Of a stretch of 55,924 nt of DNA, positions 8,828-16,741 are shown piece by piece; the first letter of the stretch is position 1; each line of letters begins with the position of its first letter. The stretch is from contig DATHVR010000094.1 of the NCBI GenBank assembly GCA_035461175.1, positions 1 to 55,924 of the forward strand, read 5' to 3'. A program made the translations under genes and the position numbers. The notes under the pieces were generated by a model. That model did no database searches. It worked only from the letters and a program-made list of their open reading frames with translations, and was not told the DNA's origin. The stretch is from DATHVR01 sp035461175. Lineage in GTDB: Bacteria; Actinomycetota; Acidimicrobiia; Spongiisociales; ZC4RG35.

Positions 8828-8918
8828 TTTGTCCCCCGAAGCGAAGCGAGGGGGGAAGGGACCCGCCGTCAGGCGGGTAGGGGGCGACCCGAAGGGGTCG
8901 GGCAGAGCGAGCCTCAGA
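8828..8918 (+). repeat. Dispersed two-hairpin element, copy B
   Basis: Second copy of the element seen inverted at 1880-1973. Hairpin 1 is ACCCGCC/GGCGGGT (8861-8867/8872-8878) and hairpin 2 is CGACCC/GGGTCG (8885-8890/8895-8900). Flanking blocks match copy A closely, while the stems differ in a base-pair-preserving way. It lies in a convergent gap and its end covers the stop codon of the 55-residue minus-strand ORF. Confidence 0.7.
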
Positions 8919-9081
8919 TCTCACCACAGGTCATGGCCGGAGGGGGCAGCACTCCGATCTCGGCCTGGTGGCGTGCCGGTGCCCGCCGGGCCTGGTGGGC
9001 ACGGCGGGCGTTGTGGGCGTCGATGAGCAGATCCTGTCGGCGGGCCCGGGCCAGGGCCGCGGCGGTGATGGGGTTGAACAT
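8914..9081 (-). CDS. Small hypothetical protein, 55 residues
   Basis: A short gene with an ATG at 9081 preceded by AGGAGG nine bases upstream on the minus strand, a strong ribosome site. The product starts 'MFNPITAAALARARRQDLL', is rich in Ala, Arg and His, and should be a charged helix. Short proteins of the pattern M-N-P-x-L-A-x-x-L-A-x-x-R are common in Actinomycetota and have no assigned function. It is divergent from the WYL regulator, so the ~90-bp gap probably holds both promoters. Its stop lies inside the two-hairpin repeat. Confidence 0.6.
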   Translation of the reverse strand: MFNPITAAALARARRQDLLIDAHNARRAHQARRAPARHQAEIGVLPPPAMTCGEI

Positions 9082-9139
9082 TCCGGCTGCCTCCTCTGCA
9101 GTCGGCTACTTACAAGGGTGAAATTACGCCTCAATGTGG

Positions 9140-9170
9140 ACAGATCCGGTCCGCATAGACCAAAATCTGT
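9140..9170. promoter_or_regulatory. Candidate operator upstream of WYL regulator
   Basis: Inverted repeat ACAGAT (9140-9145) and ATCTGT (9165-9170) just upstream of the regulator ATG, with a second short dyad GGAC/GTCC nested in it. It lies in the divergent gap shared with the 55-residue ORF, which would suit autoregulation. Inference only. Confidence 0.3.
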
Positions 9171-9174
9171 GCGA

Positions 9175-10140
9175 ATGGATACTCCGGCCCGGATCCTGCG
9201 CCTGCTGTCGCTGCTTCAATCCCGTCCCTCCTGGAGCGGGCCTGCACTGGCAGACCGCCTGGAGGTCACCCCCCGCACGTTGCGACGCGACGTTGCCCGG
9301 CTGCGCGAACTCGGCTATCCCGTGGAAGCCGTCCCCGGACGCCATGGCGGCTACCGGCTGGTGGCGGGAGGGGCGATGCCGCCCCTGGTCCTGGAGGACG
9401 AAGAGGCGGTGGCCGTGGCCTGGGGCCTGCGGGCGGCGGCGGGTGGGGCCATGCCCGGAATGGAGGAGCCCGCCTTGCTTGCCCTCGCCAAGATCGAACA
9501 GGTGCTGCCCACCCGCCTGCAGACACGTATTCGCGAGATCACCGAGGCCACCGTCCGGGTCGGAGGTTCCTCGCCGTCCCATCCATCGATTCGGATCCCC
9601 GTCCTGGTCGAGCTCGCCCAGGCCCGCCGGGAGTCCGTACGCGTCCGCTTCCTGTATCGGGACGGATCGGGACGGGAGAGCGACCGCCACGTCGACCCGT
9701 ACCAGCTGGTCCACGCCGGGCGGCGGTGGTACCTGTTCGCCTGGGATCGCGATCGGGCTGACTGGCGCAGCTTCCGGGTCGATCGAATGGCCGAGGTGAA
9801 GGCGACCGGGATGCGGTTCCAGCCCCGCGCGGCCCCCGATGCGGCCGGCTTCGTGGCAGAAGGGGTCGCGGTCCATGCCTACCGTATCCACGCGGTGGTG
9901 GAGCTGGACGTCCCGATCACGACCGCCCGCAAGCTGGTCCCGCCCACGGTGGCGGTTCTGGAAGAAGACGGGGACAGGACGCTCATGCGGATCGGAGCCG
10001 ACGAGCCCGATTGGCTGGCGCGATACCTGGCCGGCCTTCCCTGCCGTTTCACCGTCCGGGCTCCCGATGAGGTGCGGCATGCGGTGGTGGAACTGGCCGA
10101 CCAGCTTCGGGACTACGTCGGGACGGCTGGATCCGGATGA
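9175..10140 (+). CDS. HTH and WYL domain transcriptional regulator
   Basis: A 321-residue regulator. Residues about 1-60 form a DeoR-like winged HTH ('ARILRLLSLLQSRPSWSGPA', 'VTPRTLRRDVARLRELG'). A WYL domain follows at about 135-215 with the motif 'RRWYLFAWDRD', then a WCX-type C-terminal extension. WYL domains sense ligands, often nucleic acid or nucleotide related, and control DNA repair, defence or metabolism genes; the ligand here is unknown. Start is the ATG at 9175, which begins the HTH directly; upstream in-frame sequence lacks protein character. The divergent small gene is the most likely target along with itself. Confidence 0.85.
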   Translation: MDTPARILRLLSLLQSRPSWSGPALADRLEVTPRTLRRDVARLRELGYPVEAVPGRHGGYRLVAGGAMPPLVLEDEEAVAVAWGLRAAAGGAMPGMEEPALLALAKIEQVLPTRLQTRIREITEATVRVGGSSPSHPSIRIPVLVELAQARRESVRVRFLYRDGSGRESDRHVDPYQLVHAGRRWYLFAWDRDRADWRSFRVDRMAEVKATGMRFQPRAAPDAAGFVAEGVAVHAYRIHAVVELDVPITTARKLVPPTVAVLEEDGDRTLMRIGADEPDWLARYLAGLPCRFTVRAPDEVRHAVVELADQLRDYVGTAGSG

Positions 10141-10180
10141 AGACAGAATCCCGCCTCATTCCTGTTACAACCCCTGTCTG

Positions 10181-11137
10181 ATGCTGGATTTCATCCTCGG
10201 CTTGTATATCGCCGGATTGGCGGTGCGCGGATGGTTGCGAGGATTCGTGCGCGAATTGATGGACCTCGTTGGCCTGGTGGTGGGGGCGGCCGTGGCCTTT
10301 CGCCTCTCGGCTCCCTTCGGCGGATTCCTGACCGATCGGTTCGGATTCTCCCCGGAATGGGGCCGCATCGGTGCCGGGATCGTGCTCTTCATCGTCTTTG
10401 GCCTGACGATGTCGGTCCTGGCCCATTACCTGTCCAAGGTGGCCCGCTTGCCCGGGCTATCGCTGGCCAATCGAGTGCTCGGGTCGGCGGTGGCGGCTGC
10501 CTGGGGGATCCTTCTGGTGCTGGTGATCGTGAGCGTGGTATCGGTCCTGCCCGTGCCCGACAGCGTCGACGACGCCATTGCCGAGTCGTCTGTCGCCCAG
10601 GCGGTGGCGGGACCCGAGGCGCTGCCCCGGAGGATGGTCGAGCCGCTGATCGGCGACGACGCGGTGAGCGCCCTCGCCGCCATCGAACGTCTCACCGGTG
10701 GACGTCGGGTCGTCCCGGCCGAAGGCGAGCGAATCGATCTGGAAGAGGTGGATCCGGACGCGGTGGCGGTGGTGCCGGGTTCGGTGGGCTTCGTGTTCGA
10801 CCGGATCAACGCCGACCGCCTCGACGCGGGTGCCGATCCGCTGACCCAGTCCGACGCCCTGGCCGAGATCGCCCGGGTCCGGGGGCTCGAGATGTATCGG
10901 GCCGGCTACGTGGAGCGCCGCACCGACGACGGGGTCCTGGACGCGACGCGGTCCGGGTCGCTTCGCCTGGTGGCGGCTTCGGAGATGGTGGCACTCGCCT
11001 CCTCCGACCGGGCCGCCCACGCCGGCATTGCCGAGGACCCGGCCACCTCGCTCACCAACCCCGACCTCGACCGTGCCGGGGTGGCGGTGATTCGGGGTCC
11101 GCTCGGCACGATGGTGGTGGAGGTCTACGGACGATGA
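10181..11137 (+). CDS. CvpA-like membrane protein with C-terminal CAP/SCP domain
   Basis: A 318-residue protein. Residues 1-120 match the CvpA/colicin V production family: four hydrophobic helices, with 'GWLRGFVRELMDLVGLVVGAA' near the N-terminus. After a linker (about 120-195) the C-terminal ~120 residues look like a CAP/SCP-like domain: 'DRINADRLDAGADPLTQSD', 'ALAEIARVRGLEMYRAGYV', an 'H-A-G-I-A' segment and 'RAGVAVIRGPLGTMVVEVYG'. CAP domains are normally extracytoplasmic, so this one is probably displayed outside. It follows the WYL gene by 40 bp and overlaps the next ORF by ATGA. Confidence 0.75.
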   Translation: MLDFILGLYIAGLAVRGWLRGFVRELMDLVGLVVGAAVAFRLSAPFGGFLTDRFGFSPEWGRIGAGIVLFIVFGLTMSVLAHYLSKVARLPGLSLANRVLGSAVAAAWGILLVLVIVSVVSVLPVPDSVDDAIAESSVAQAVAGPEALPRRMVEPLIGDDAVSALAAIERLTGGRRVVPAEGERIDLEEVDPDAVAVVPGSVGFVFDRINADRLDAGADPLTQSDALAEIARVRGLEMYRAGYVERRTDDGVLDATRSGSLRLVAASEMVALASSDRAAHAGIAEDPATSLTNPDLDRAGVAVIRGPLGTMVVEVYGR

Positions 11138-11532
11138 CCATGGTCCCCGAGTCACAGCGCCTGCTCGAGGCGATGGTCGCCGCCTATCCGACCTACGTCA
11201 GGTCCCGCCTCCCGGCCACTCCCGAAGGAATCGACGACGTTCTGGCGCAGGGCGCGGCATGGCTCCGCACCACCCTCACCGACCTCCTCGCCCTCCCGTT
11301 CGCCGAGCAGCGGCGAGGTCCGTTGGAGGTGTTCCAAGAGGCGATGAGATTTCCGACCGAGGCCCTCCGGCAGGCCGGAGTCGAGCCGTCCCGTCGCGAC
11401 CCGGTGTCTGAAACCGCCCTTCCCGGGGATGTCTACGGACTCGCCCCGGCCTCCAGCCGTGATCTGGGAGAGGAAATCTGGATGATCCATCTCACCTGGG
11501 GCGCCACCAAAGCCAGCGCCCTCACCTCCTAG
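11134..11532 (+). CDS. Hypothetical protein, 132 residues
   Basis: Starts with an ATG overlapping the stop of the CvpA-CAP gene (ATGA), so it is probably translated with it. The sequence 'GIDDVLAQGAAWLRTTLTDLL' and 'RRGPLEVFQEAMRFPTEALR' suggests an all-helical soluble protein. The tail 'EEIWMIHLTWGATKASAL' is more beta-like. I do not recognise the family. There is no signal peptide and no cysteine. Confidence 0.7.
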   Translation: MTMVPESQRLLEAMVAAYPTYVRSRLPATPEGIDDVLAQGAAWLRTTLTDLLALPFAEQRRGPLEVFQEAMRFPTEALRQAGVEPSRRDPVSETALPGDVYGLAPASSRDLGEEIWMIHLTWGATKASALTS

Positions 11533-11603
11533 GCCGTCGACGTTCGGGCAACGGGTCAGGCTGCCCACTAACTCGCGCCTCCGCAGCTCCGGCGGCAGGG
11601 ACC

Positions 11604-11640
11604 GTCCCCCGTGGGGGACTAAGCAAGCGCCTGCGGCGCT
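11604..11640. terminator. Two adjacent hairpins between convergent genes
   Basis: GTCCCCC/GGGGGAC (11604-11610/11613-11619) and AGCGCC/GGCGCT (11626-11631/11635-11640) lie between the end of the 132-residue ORF and the end of the EamA gene. Next to them, at 11642-11653, are two units of the ACTCACC heptamer. A bidirectional termination role is likely. Confidence 0.5.
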
Positions 11641-11677
11641 GACTCACCACTCAGAGCCCATCACCCGATACCGTCAC

Positions 11678-12562
11678 CTACACCGCAGGCAGACCGGCCG
11701 GGCGGCGTCTCGTAGTCATCGCCGCAACCATTCCCACTCCGGCCAGCACGATCGCCGCCCCGGTCAACTGGAGTAACGAGGGACGTTCGGCGAACAGAAG
11801 CGTTCCCCAGACCATGGTCAGCACCGGCTGGACCAGGATGAAGGTGGAGGTCTCGGCGGCGGGAAGGCGGGGCAGGGCGTAACCGATCGCCAGCCATCCC
11901 ACCACCTGCGAGCCGATGGCTAGGGCGACGAGCCATCCGTGGGCCGGCCACGACGGAACGAAGTCGATTCCGCCCAGTAGCGGAGCTGCCACCAGGGTGG
12001 CCAGGGCCGCCCCGGCTGAGGCATCGAGCAACGATCCCACCGCCGGGGCCTGGACCCGGTTGGAGCGGCGGTAGCCGAGCAGGAAGCCGGCATAGAAGAT
12101 GGCGGAGGCGACTCCGAGCACCGCTCCCAGCACGGGGTTGACCCCGAAGCTGCCCTCCCGGCCCAGGCCGGTGACCAGGGCCAGGCCCAACAGAACGACG
12201 GGAATCGAGGCGATCACCACCCGGGCCGGCCGCTCGCCGAACAACGCCCACGCCAGAACGCCGACGATGATCACCTGGCAGTTGGCGATCAGAGTGGCGA
12301 GCCCGGTTCCGATCTGATCGATGGCCAGATGCCAGCAGATGAAGTCACCCGCCAGCATCGCCCCGGCGAGGACCGCCAGCCACCGCGAACGGGGAGTCCG
12401 CCGATCGCGGTGGCGGATCCGCAGCCACAACAGCCCCAGGATCGGTATGGCATAGACGACGCGGAAGAAGGCGCCGGTGACGGCGTCGACGTCGGCCAGT
12501 TCAAACCAGACGGCCGAAAATGAGATGGCGATGGCGCCGACCAGGGCGGCCACGAGAGGCAT
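11678..12562 (-). CDS. EamA/DMT family transporter
   Basis: A 294-residue inner-membrane protein with ten hydrophobic helices arranged as two five-helix EamA repeats (about 1-140 and 150-290). Typical pieces are 'AFFRVVYAIPILGLLWLRIR' in the first repeat and 'EGSFGVNPVLGAVLGVASAI' opening the second. The family exports metabolites such as amino acids or nucleosides, but the substrate cannot be read from sequence. The C-terminus is a short Arg-rich tail. The lipoprotein gene upstream ends 39 bp before this start, with a small hairpin between (12563-12583). Confidence 0.87.
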   Translation of the reverse strand: MPLVAALVGAIAISFSAVWFELADVDAVTGAFFRVVYAIPILGLLWLRIRHRDRRTPRSRWLAVLAGAMLAGDFICWHLAIDQIGTGLATLIANCQVIIVGVLAWALFGERPARVVIASIPVVLLGLALVTGLGREGSFGVNPVLGAVLGVASAIFYAGFLLGYRRSNRVQAPAVGSLLDASAGAALATLVAAPLLGGIDFVPSWPAHGWLVALAIGSQVVGWLAIGYALPRLPAAETSTFILVQPVLTMVWGTLLFAERPSLLQLTGAAIVLAGVGMVAAMTTRRRPAGLPAV

Positions 12563-12601
12563 CCCGGAAGCATGACATCCGGGCCGTGGCCGCCCAAACG
12601 G

Positions 12602-13558
12602 TCAGCGGAGCTGGATCGGGTACTCGCGGATGTTCTGGCGACTTCCGTCCTTGGCCGAGTTCTCCCACTCGATCAGGGCACCGAACTGTTCACGGTCGAT
12701 CTCATAGGGGATCTCCACCGAGAAGTCTCCCCAACAACCGGTACCGCAGGAGGCGGTCACGAAGTCCTCGTACAGGGGTTCTCCGTCATCGTCGGTCAGC
12801 ATGATCTGGAAGGTGGCTTCGAACACGTTGGCGATCCCGGTCACGGTCACAGGGCTCTCGACGACCTCACCCCAGGCGGGGGAGTCGACGAAGATCGGCG
12901 GGATCTGTTCGAGGTAGTCCTCACGGGTCTGGGGGCCGTCGAGGATGATCCCCTCGGACGAGAACACCTCTACCGCTTCCCCATCGAGGTGCAAGAGCAC
13001 GCCGTCGACGGTGGGGAAGCGGGTCAGTGTGAAGACCAACTGAGCGAGGCGGGCCGCCATCGAGGCGGTGCCGCCCCCGTCGTCGAACTCACCGCTCAGG
13101 TCGACCGTCGCCACCCCGTCCTCGATGACGATTCCCAGCAGCTGGGATCCCTCGGGCACCGCGCTCGAGATCGAGGGCAGGCCGTCCGCCTCATCCTGGC
13201 TGGGTCCCTCCAGCAGGGCTTCGACGGCGGCGGCCGCTACTCCCTCGGTTTCGGGAACACCCCGGTACACCGGAACGAGATAGGGCCCCATGGCCGGATC
13301 CTCGATGTTCTCGAGGATGAAGTAGGCGACCACGTCCATCTCCTCCATCTCGGGAGCCTCGCTGGTTGTGGTGGTCTCCGGAGCGGTGGTTGTGGTCTCG
13401 GGTGCCGACGTTGAGGTTGTGGTCTCGGGGGCGGTCGAGGTCGTCGCCTCGATCGTGGTGGACGTCTCGGCGGCGGTGGTGGTGGCTCCGTCTCCGCCCT
13501 CTCCGCACGCCGCCAGCACCATGGCGAGGACGGTCAGGCCGATCAGGAACTTGCGCAT
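12602..13558 (-). CDS. GerMN and Gmad2 domain lipoprotein
   Basis: A 318-residue lipoprotein. The start at 13558 is supported by AAAGGAG on the minus strand and begins the signal peptide 'MRKFLIGLTVLAMVLAAC' with lipobox Cys 18. A Thr/Ser/Glu-rich spacer covers about 25-75. The GerMN domain (about 80-200) has 'VPVYRGVPETEGVAAAAVEA' and 'GVATVDLSGEFDDGGG'. The Gmad2 immunoglobulin-like domain (about 220-318) has 'PAWGEVVESPVTVTGIANVF'. Both domains were named from spore germination proteins but are common on the surface of non-sporulating actinobacteria, where the role is unclear. Confidence 0.88.
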   Translation of the reverse strand: MRKFLIGLTVLAMVLAACGEGGDGATTTAAETSTTIEATTSTAPETTTSTSAPETTTTAPETTTTSEAPEMEEMDVVAYFILENIEDPAMGPYLVPVYRGVPETEGVAAAAVEALLEGPSQDEADGLPSISSAVPEGSQLLGIVIEDGVATVDLSGEFDDGGGTASMAARLAQLVFTLTRFPTVDGVLLHLDGEAVEVFSSEGIILDGPQTREDYLEQIPPIFVDSPAWGEVVESPVTVTGIANVFEATFQIMLTDDDGEPLYEDFVTASCGTGCWGDFSVEIPYEIDREQFGALIEWENSAKDGSRQNIREYPIQLR

Positions 13559-13628
13559 AGGTCTCCTTTCGAGATCCATACGAATTGTCCCGAGGGCGCC
13601 GCCCCTTCGACAGGGGATAAGGACCCTC

Positions 13629-15071
13629 TCAGAGGGCGGCGGCGTTGAGCATCTGGTGGGTGGCGGTGTGGATCGAGTCGATCAGGTGGTCGCTGTCGGG
13701 GAGGGCGTCGTAGTCGGCGTGGATTCCCCAGTTCAGGTGGCCGTCGTAGCTGAAGATGGCCAGTCCGAGGCCGTGCTGAGTCCACAGCGGGACGATCGGG
13801 TAGTTGGCCAGCATCCGCGCCTCCAGCAGATACATCGGGAACTGGGGGCCGGGGATGTTGGTCACGGTCAGGTTAAAAGGACGGATGCGGGGCCCGGCCA
13901 GCCGGCTCGCCAACGACAGCAGGGTGATCGGGGTGCCGCGGGAGAGTTCGACCAGGGTGGAAGCGCCAAGGGCATTGTTGGTGTTCTTCTGCCGGTCGGT
14001 CTCGGCCCGGATGGCGAGATGACGGGCGACCGGGTCGGGCTCGTCGATGGGGAGATTGACCAGCCACATCGCCACCTGGTTGCCGAGCGCTCCCCGCTGG
14101 TCCTCCCGGCGGGTGCTGACCGGCACCATCACCCGGAACTCGAGGCCCTCGACCTCGTACTCGCGATGGGCCAGGAAGAAGTGACGCAGGGCGCCGGCGA
14201 CGATGGAGAGAACGGTGTCGTTGACGGACCCCCCCAGGGCGTTCTTGATCTGCTTGACGTCCTTGAGGGAGGTGGTGGTCCAGTCGAAGCGCCGGTTGGG
14301 CCCGATCTCGGGGTTGAGGGGTGTGGAGGCGGCCATCGACAGCCATCCCGAGCGCAGGGAGTTGAATGCGGCGAAGGTTCGTCCGGCCACCTGGGTCACG
14401 GTCTGGCGGCTGTCGGAGAGAAGGGTGCCGACCGAGGTGAGCCGCTCCAGGTTGCGCCGGGTGGTGCGGGCGGCCGCTGCCACCGCCAGCTCGGTACGGG
14501 TGGGGGCCCGGCGCGGGACCCACTCGGGGCTCTCCTCGACCTCGGAGGTGGGAATCACGTTGAGGAGGATCGTGGTCAGATCCACCCCGGAGAGGCCGTC
14601 GATCATGCAGTGGTGGATCTTGGCGATAATCGCGAACCGGCCCTCGGTCAGACCCTCCACCACCCACAGCTCCCACAGCGGCTTGGATCGATCCAGCTGC
14701 TGGGAAACGATCCGCCCGGCCAGCGCCTTGAGCTGGTCGTCCGACCCGGGACGGGGGAGGCTGGTGTGGCGGACGTGGTAGTCGAGGTTGAAGTCGGCGT
14801 CGTCCACCCAGACGGGGGAGCGGTCGTAGGGGATGTAGTCGAGGCGCTGGCGGTAGCGGGGGATGTACTCCAGCTTCGCCTCGATGTGGGCACGGATTCG
14901 CTGGAAGTCGATTCCGCCCGCCTCGTCGCCCAGCTCATTCGCCTCGAACACCGCCACCCCCGCCACGTGCATGTGGGTGGTGCGCGATTCGAGAGCGAGG
15001 AAGGAGCTGTCCAGGTAGGACAACGGCTCGAAGTAGAAGTCCGGCACACCAAGAGGATACGGCCCGGGCAC
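13629..15071 (-). CDS. Wax ester synthase/diacylglycerol acyltransferase (WS/DGAT)
   Basis: A 480-residue acyltransferase that would join acyl-CoA to diacylglycerol or fatty alcohol. The catalytic HHxxxDG motif is intact as HHCMIDG (residues 153-159 from the listed start). The N-terminal 'PLSYLDSSFLALES' (compare PLSxxDxxFL) and later 'VNDTVLSIVAGALRHFF' and 'NLTVTNIPGPQFPMYLLEAR' are family hallmarks. Start is uncertain: GTG at 15071 or GTG at 15047 eight codons later, neither with a clear SD. The divergent gap to the sigma factor gene contains a long hairpin and an AT-rich dyad. Confidence 0.9.
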   Translation of the reverse strand: MPGPYPLGVPDFYFEPLSYLDSSFLALESRTTHMHVAGVAVFEANELGDEAGGIDFQRIRAHIEAKLEYIPRYRQRLDYIPYDRSPVWVDDADFNLDYHVRHTSLPRPGSDDQLKALAGRIVSQQLDRSKPLWELWVVEGLTEGRFAIIAKIHHCMIDGLSGVDLTTILLNVIPTSEVEESPEWVPRRAPTRTELAVAAAARTTRRNLERLTSVGTLLSDSRQTVTQVAGRTFAAFNSLRSGWLSMAASTPLNPEIGPNRRFDWTTTSLKDVKQIKNALGGSVNDTVLSIVAGALRHFFLAHREYEVEGLEFRVMVPVSTRREDQRGALGNQVAMWLVNLPIDEPDPVARHLAIRAETDRQKNTNNALGASTLVELSRGTPITLLSLASRLAGPRIRPFNLTVTNIPGPQFPMYLLEARMLANYPIVPLWTQHGLGLAIFSYDGHLNWGIHADYDALPDSDHLIDSIHTATHQMLNAAAL

Positions 15072-15096
15072 GGATCATGTAGAGGCCTTACCGACG

Positions 15097-15130
15097 CGGA
15101 CCGGCACCGGCCTGGCCGGTGCCGGGTCCG
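15097..15130. other. Long hairpin in divergent promoter region
   Basis: CGGACCGGCACCGGCC (15097-15112) pairs with 15114-15130 apart from one bulged G, giving a 16-bp stem. It lies just upstream of the WS/DGAT start in a 5'-5' gap, where a terminator is not expected, so it may be a 5'-UTR structure, an operator or a block against read-through. Confidence 0.4.
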
Positions 15131-15179
15131 AGGCCGTGTCTCGCCTCGCTTACGTCGTTACATGTCCGGGCGGCCGCGT

Positions 15180-15205
15180 TTCCAACTCGATATATATGGT
15201 TGGAA
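15180..15205 (+). promoter_or_regulatory. AT-rich dyad, candidate promoter/operator of ECF sigma gene
   Basis: TTCCAAC (15180-15186) and GTTGGAA (15199-15205) form a perfect 7-bp dyad around an AT-only core, TATATAT, that stands out in this GC-rich sequence. It sits about 48 bp before the sigma factor ATG and could contain the -10 element and an overlapping operator. Inference from position and composition. Confidence 0.4.
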
Positions 15206-15252
15206 GTCGTCGGTTCCGGACACTGACGGGGTGAAGGAGGTCGGGAACGCCG

Positions 15253-15813
15253 ATGACGACCCCGCATGAGGCGGACGAGAAGCTCAGGCTTTTGTATCAG
15301 AGCCATCGTGCGCAGATCGACGCGTACTGTCGTCGACGGGTCCCGGCCGAGTCGGTGGCCGACGTCGTTTCGGAGGTCTTCATGACCGCCTGGCGGCGGA
15401 TCGCCGACATCCCCGATGGCTCCGAGTTGCCCTGGTTGTACGGCGTGGCGCGACGAGTGGTGATGAACCATCGTCGCGGGGCGCGGCGTCGCCATCGTTT
15501 GGGAGCGGCTCTGATCTCACAGCCCAACGACCCCGCCCCGGAGGCGGACGTTCCCGTAGTCCGCCGGGCCGAGGATCGAATGATTCTCGAAGCCCTGGCG
15601 GGCCTCGCCCCTGGGGATCAGGAGGTACTTCGGTTGAAGGCGTGGGAGGAGCTGTCGAGTGCAGAGATCGGTGCCGTTCTCGGCATCAGCCCCGCCGCCG
15701 TCGACATGCGTCTGACCAGGGCGAAGCGGCGATTGCGCCGAGCCCTCGACGCCGTCGGGTTCTTCGAGTCCGTGTCATCGCTTCGAATCGCTGAGAACGG
15801 AGGACGCTCGTGA
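15253..15813 (+). CDS. ECF-type RNA polymerase sigma factor
   Basis: A 186-residue sigma-70 family protein of the extracytoplasmic function group. Region 2 spans about 10-75 ('SHRAQIDAYCRRRVPAESVA', 'FMTAWRRIADIP', 'PWLYGVARRVVMNHRRG'). Region 4 spans about 110-165 ('LAGLAPGDQEVLRLKAWEEL', 'SSAEIGAVLGISPAAVDMRL'). GAAGGAGG lies upstream of the ATG. It overlaps the next gene by GTGA, the usual arrangement for a sigma factor and its membrane-bound regulator. Confidence 0.92.
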   Translation: MTTPHEADEKLRLLYQSHRAQIDAYCRRRVPAESVADVVSEVFMTAWRRIADIPDGSELPWLYGVARRVVMNHRRGARRRHRLGAALISQPNDPAPEADVPVVRRAEDRMILEALAGLAPGDQEVLRLKAWEELSSAEIGAVLGISPAAVDMRLTRAKRRLRRALDAVGFFESVSSLRIAENGGRS

Positions 15814-16700
15814 ACAGGCGGATCGACGTCATCGAGCTTCTCCGGGGAGTGAATCCAGTTCCCCCCGGAGCAGTGACGGATGAAGCCGTCCCGACCTTCG
15901 ACGAGGCCCTCGGTTCCTCATTCGAAAGGACAGAGACGATGTCACAAACGACGATCGCGCCGCCGGAGACTCCGGCGAGATCGCGCAAGAGCTGGCCCAA
16001 GTTCCTGGGTGCGGCGGCTGCTCTGGTGGTGGCGGTGGGACTGGTGGTGCCACTCACCCTGCGGGTGGCGGGGACTGAGTGGAACGGGACGCCGACCGAG
16101 CAAAGGGCCGCCATCGAGCAGGTAATGGAGGCGGTGAACGGCGGCGACTCTACCGGTTTCGCAAGAGCTTTCGGTGAAGACGCGACCTTCAATGCGCAGG
16201 CCTTCATGAACTTCATCGATCGAGATCGAGTCATCCCGCAACAAGACCCGGCTTTGGTCGAGTCGATCATGGCGGTGATTGGAGCCTGGGAGGTGGAAAC
16301 CGTTCTCGAGTCCTGCCAACCCCAGACCGAGTTGCTGGTGCGTTGTCCCGTTCGGCATCTTTGGCACGTCGCCCAGGCCGAGTTTGTCGCCGACTGGGTG
16401 TTCGCTTTCGATGGTGGACAGATCTCCAGTGCCGGGATCATCCAGGAGGACCTCGACCCGGCCGATCGGACGATGCCGCTCAGTTGGCTTGACCTGACCG
16501 GTGCCATGACCGTGACCGGCTCTCGCGATACATGGTGGGCCTGGGTGGCAGAGAACGATCCCGACCTGTTCGAACGGATGGGCGATGGGCTGCTCGAGAT
16601 CAATGGTGTCGCCTTCGAAAGCAGCCTGTTCATGGGCATGGACCCGTCACTGGCGCCTGAGATCCGCGAGTCCGTTGACCGGTACCTGGCGGAAGGTTGA
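15810..16700 (+). CDS. Membrane-anchored partner of ECF sigma factor (putative anti-sigma)
   Basis: A 296-residue protein whose GTG start overlaps the sigma stop. Residues 1-60 are cytoplasmic and contain 'IELLRGVNPVPPGAVTDEA', a motif I associate with partner proteins of actinobacterial ECF factors. One membrane helix follows (about 65-85). The extracytoplasmic domain (about 90-296) may adopt an NTF2/SnoaL-like fold ('IEQVMEAVNGGDSTGFARAF'). There is no HxxxCxxC zinc-finger anti-sigma domain. An internal ATG at 15939 has its own AAAGGA site and could give a shorter form. The anti-sigma role is inferred from position and topology. Confidence 0.75.
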   Translation: MNRRIDVIELLRGVNPVPPGAVTDEAVPTFDEALGSSFERTETMSQTTIAPPETPARSRKSWPKFLGAAAALVVAVGLVVPLTLRVAGTEWNGTPTEQRAAIEQVMEAVNGGDSTGFARAFGEDATFNAQAFMNFIDRDRVIPQQDPALVESIMAVIGAWEVETVLESCQPQTELLVRCPVRHLWHVAQAEFVADWVFAFDGGQISSAGIIQEDLDPADRTMPLSWLDLTGAMTVTGSRDTWWAWVAENDPDLFERMGDGLLEINGVAFESSLFMGMDPSLAPEIRESVDRYLAEG

Positions 16701-16708
16701 GACAAGGG

Positions 16709-16734
16709 CCCCCGGTGCTTCTCGGCGCCGGGGG
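16709..16734. terminator. Bidirectional terminator-like hairpin
   Basis: CCCCCGGTGC (16709-16718) pairs with GCGCCGGGGG (16725-16734) around a 6-nt loop. It lies between the sigma-partner gene and the convergent tRNA-Arg, 9 bp after the stop codon. Confidence 0.6.
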
Positions 16735-16741
16735 TCTGAAG

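Noticed and set aside
12563..12583. CCCGGA/TCCGGG dyad as an operator of the EamA gene
   Set aside because: It follows the lipoprotein stop on the same strand and is more simply a weak terminator.
13368..15269. 633-codon plus-strand ORF over the GerMN lipoprotein and WS/DGAT genes
   Set aside because: Shadow of two well-supported minus-strand genes.
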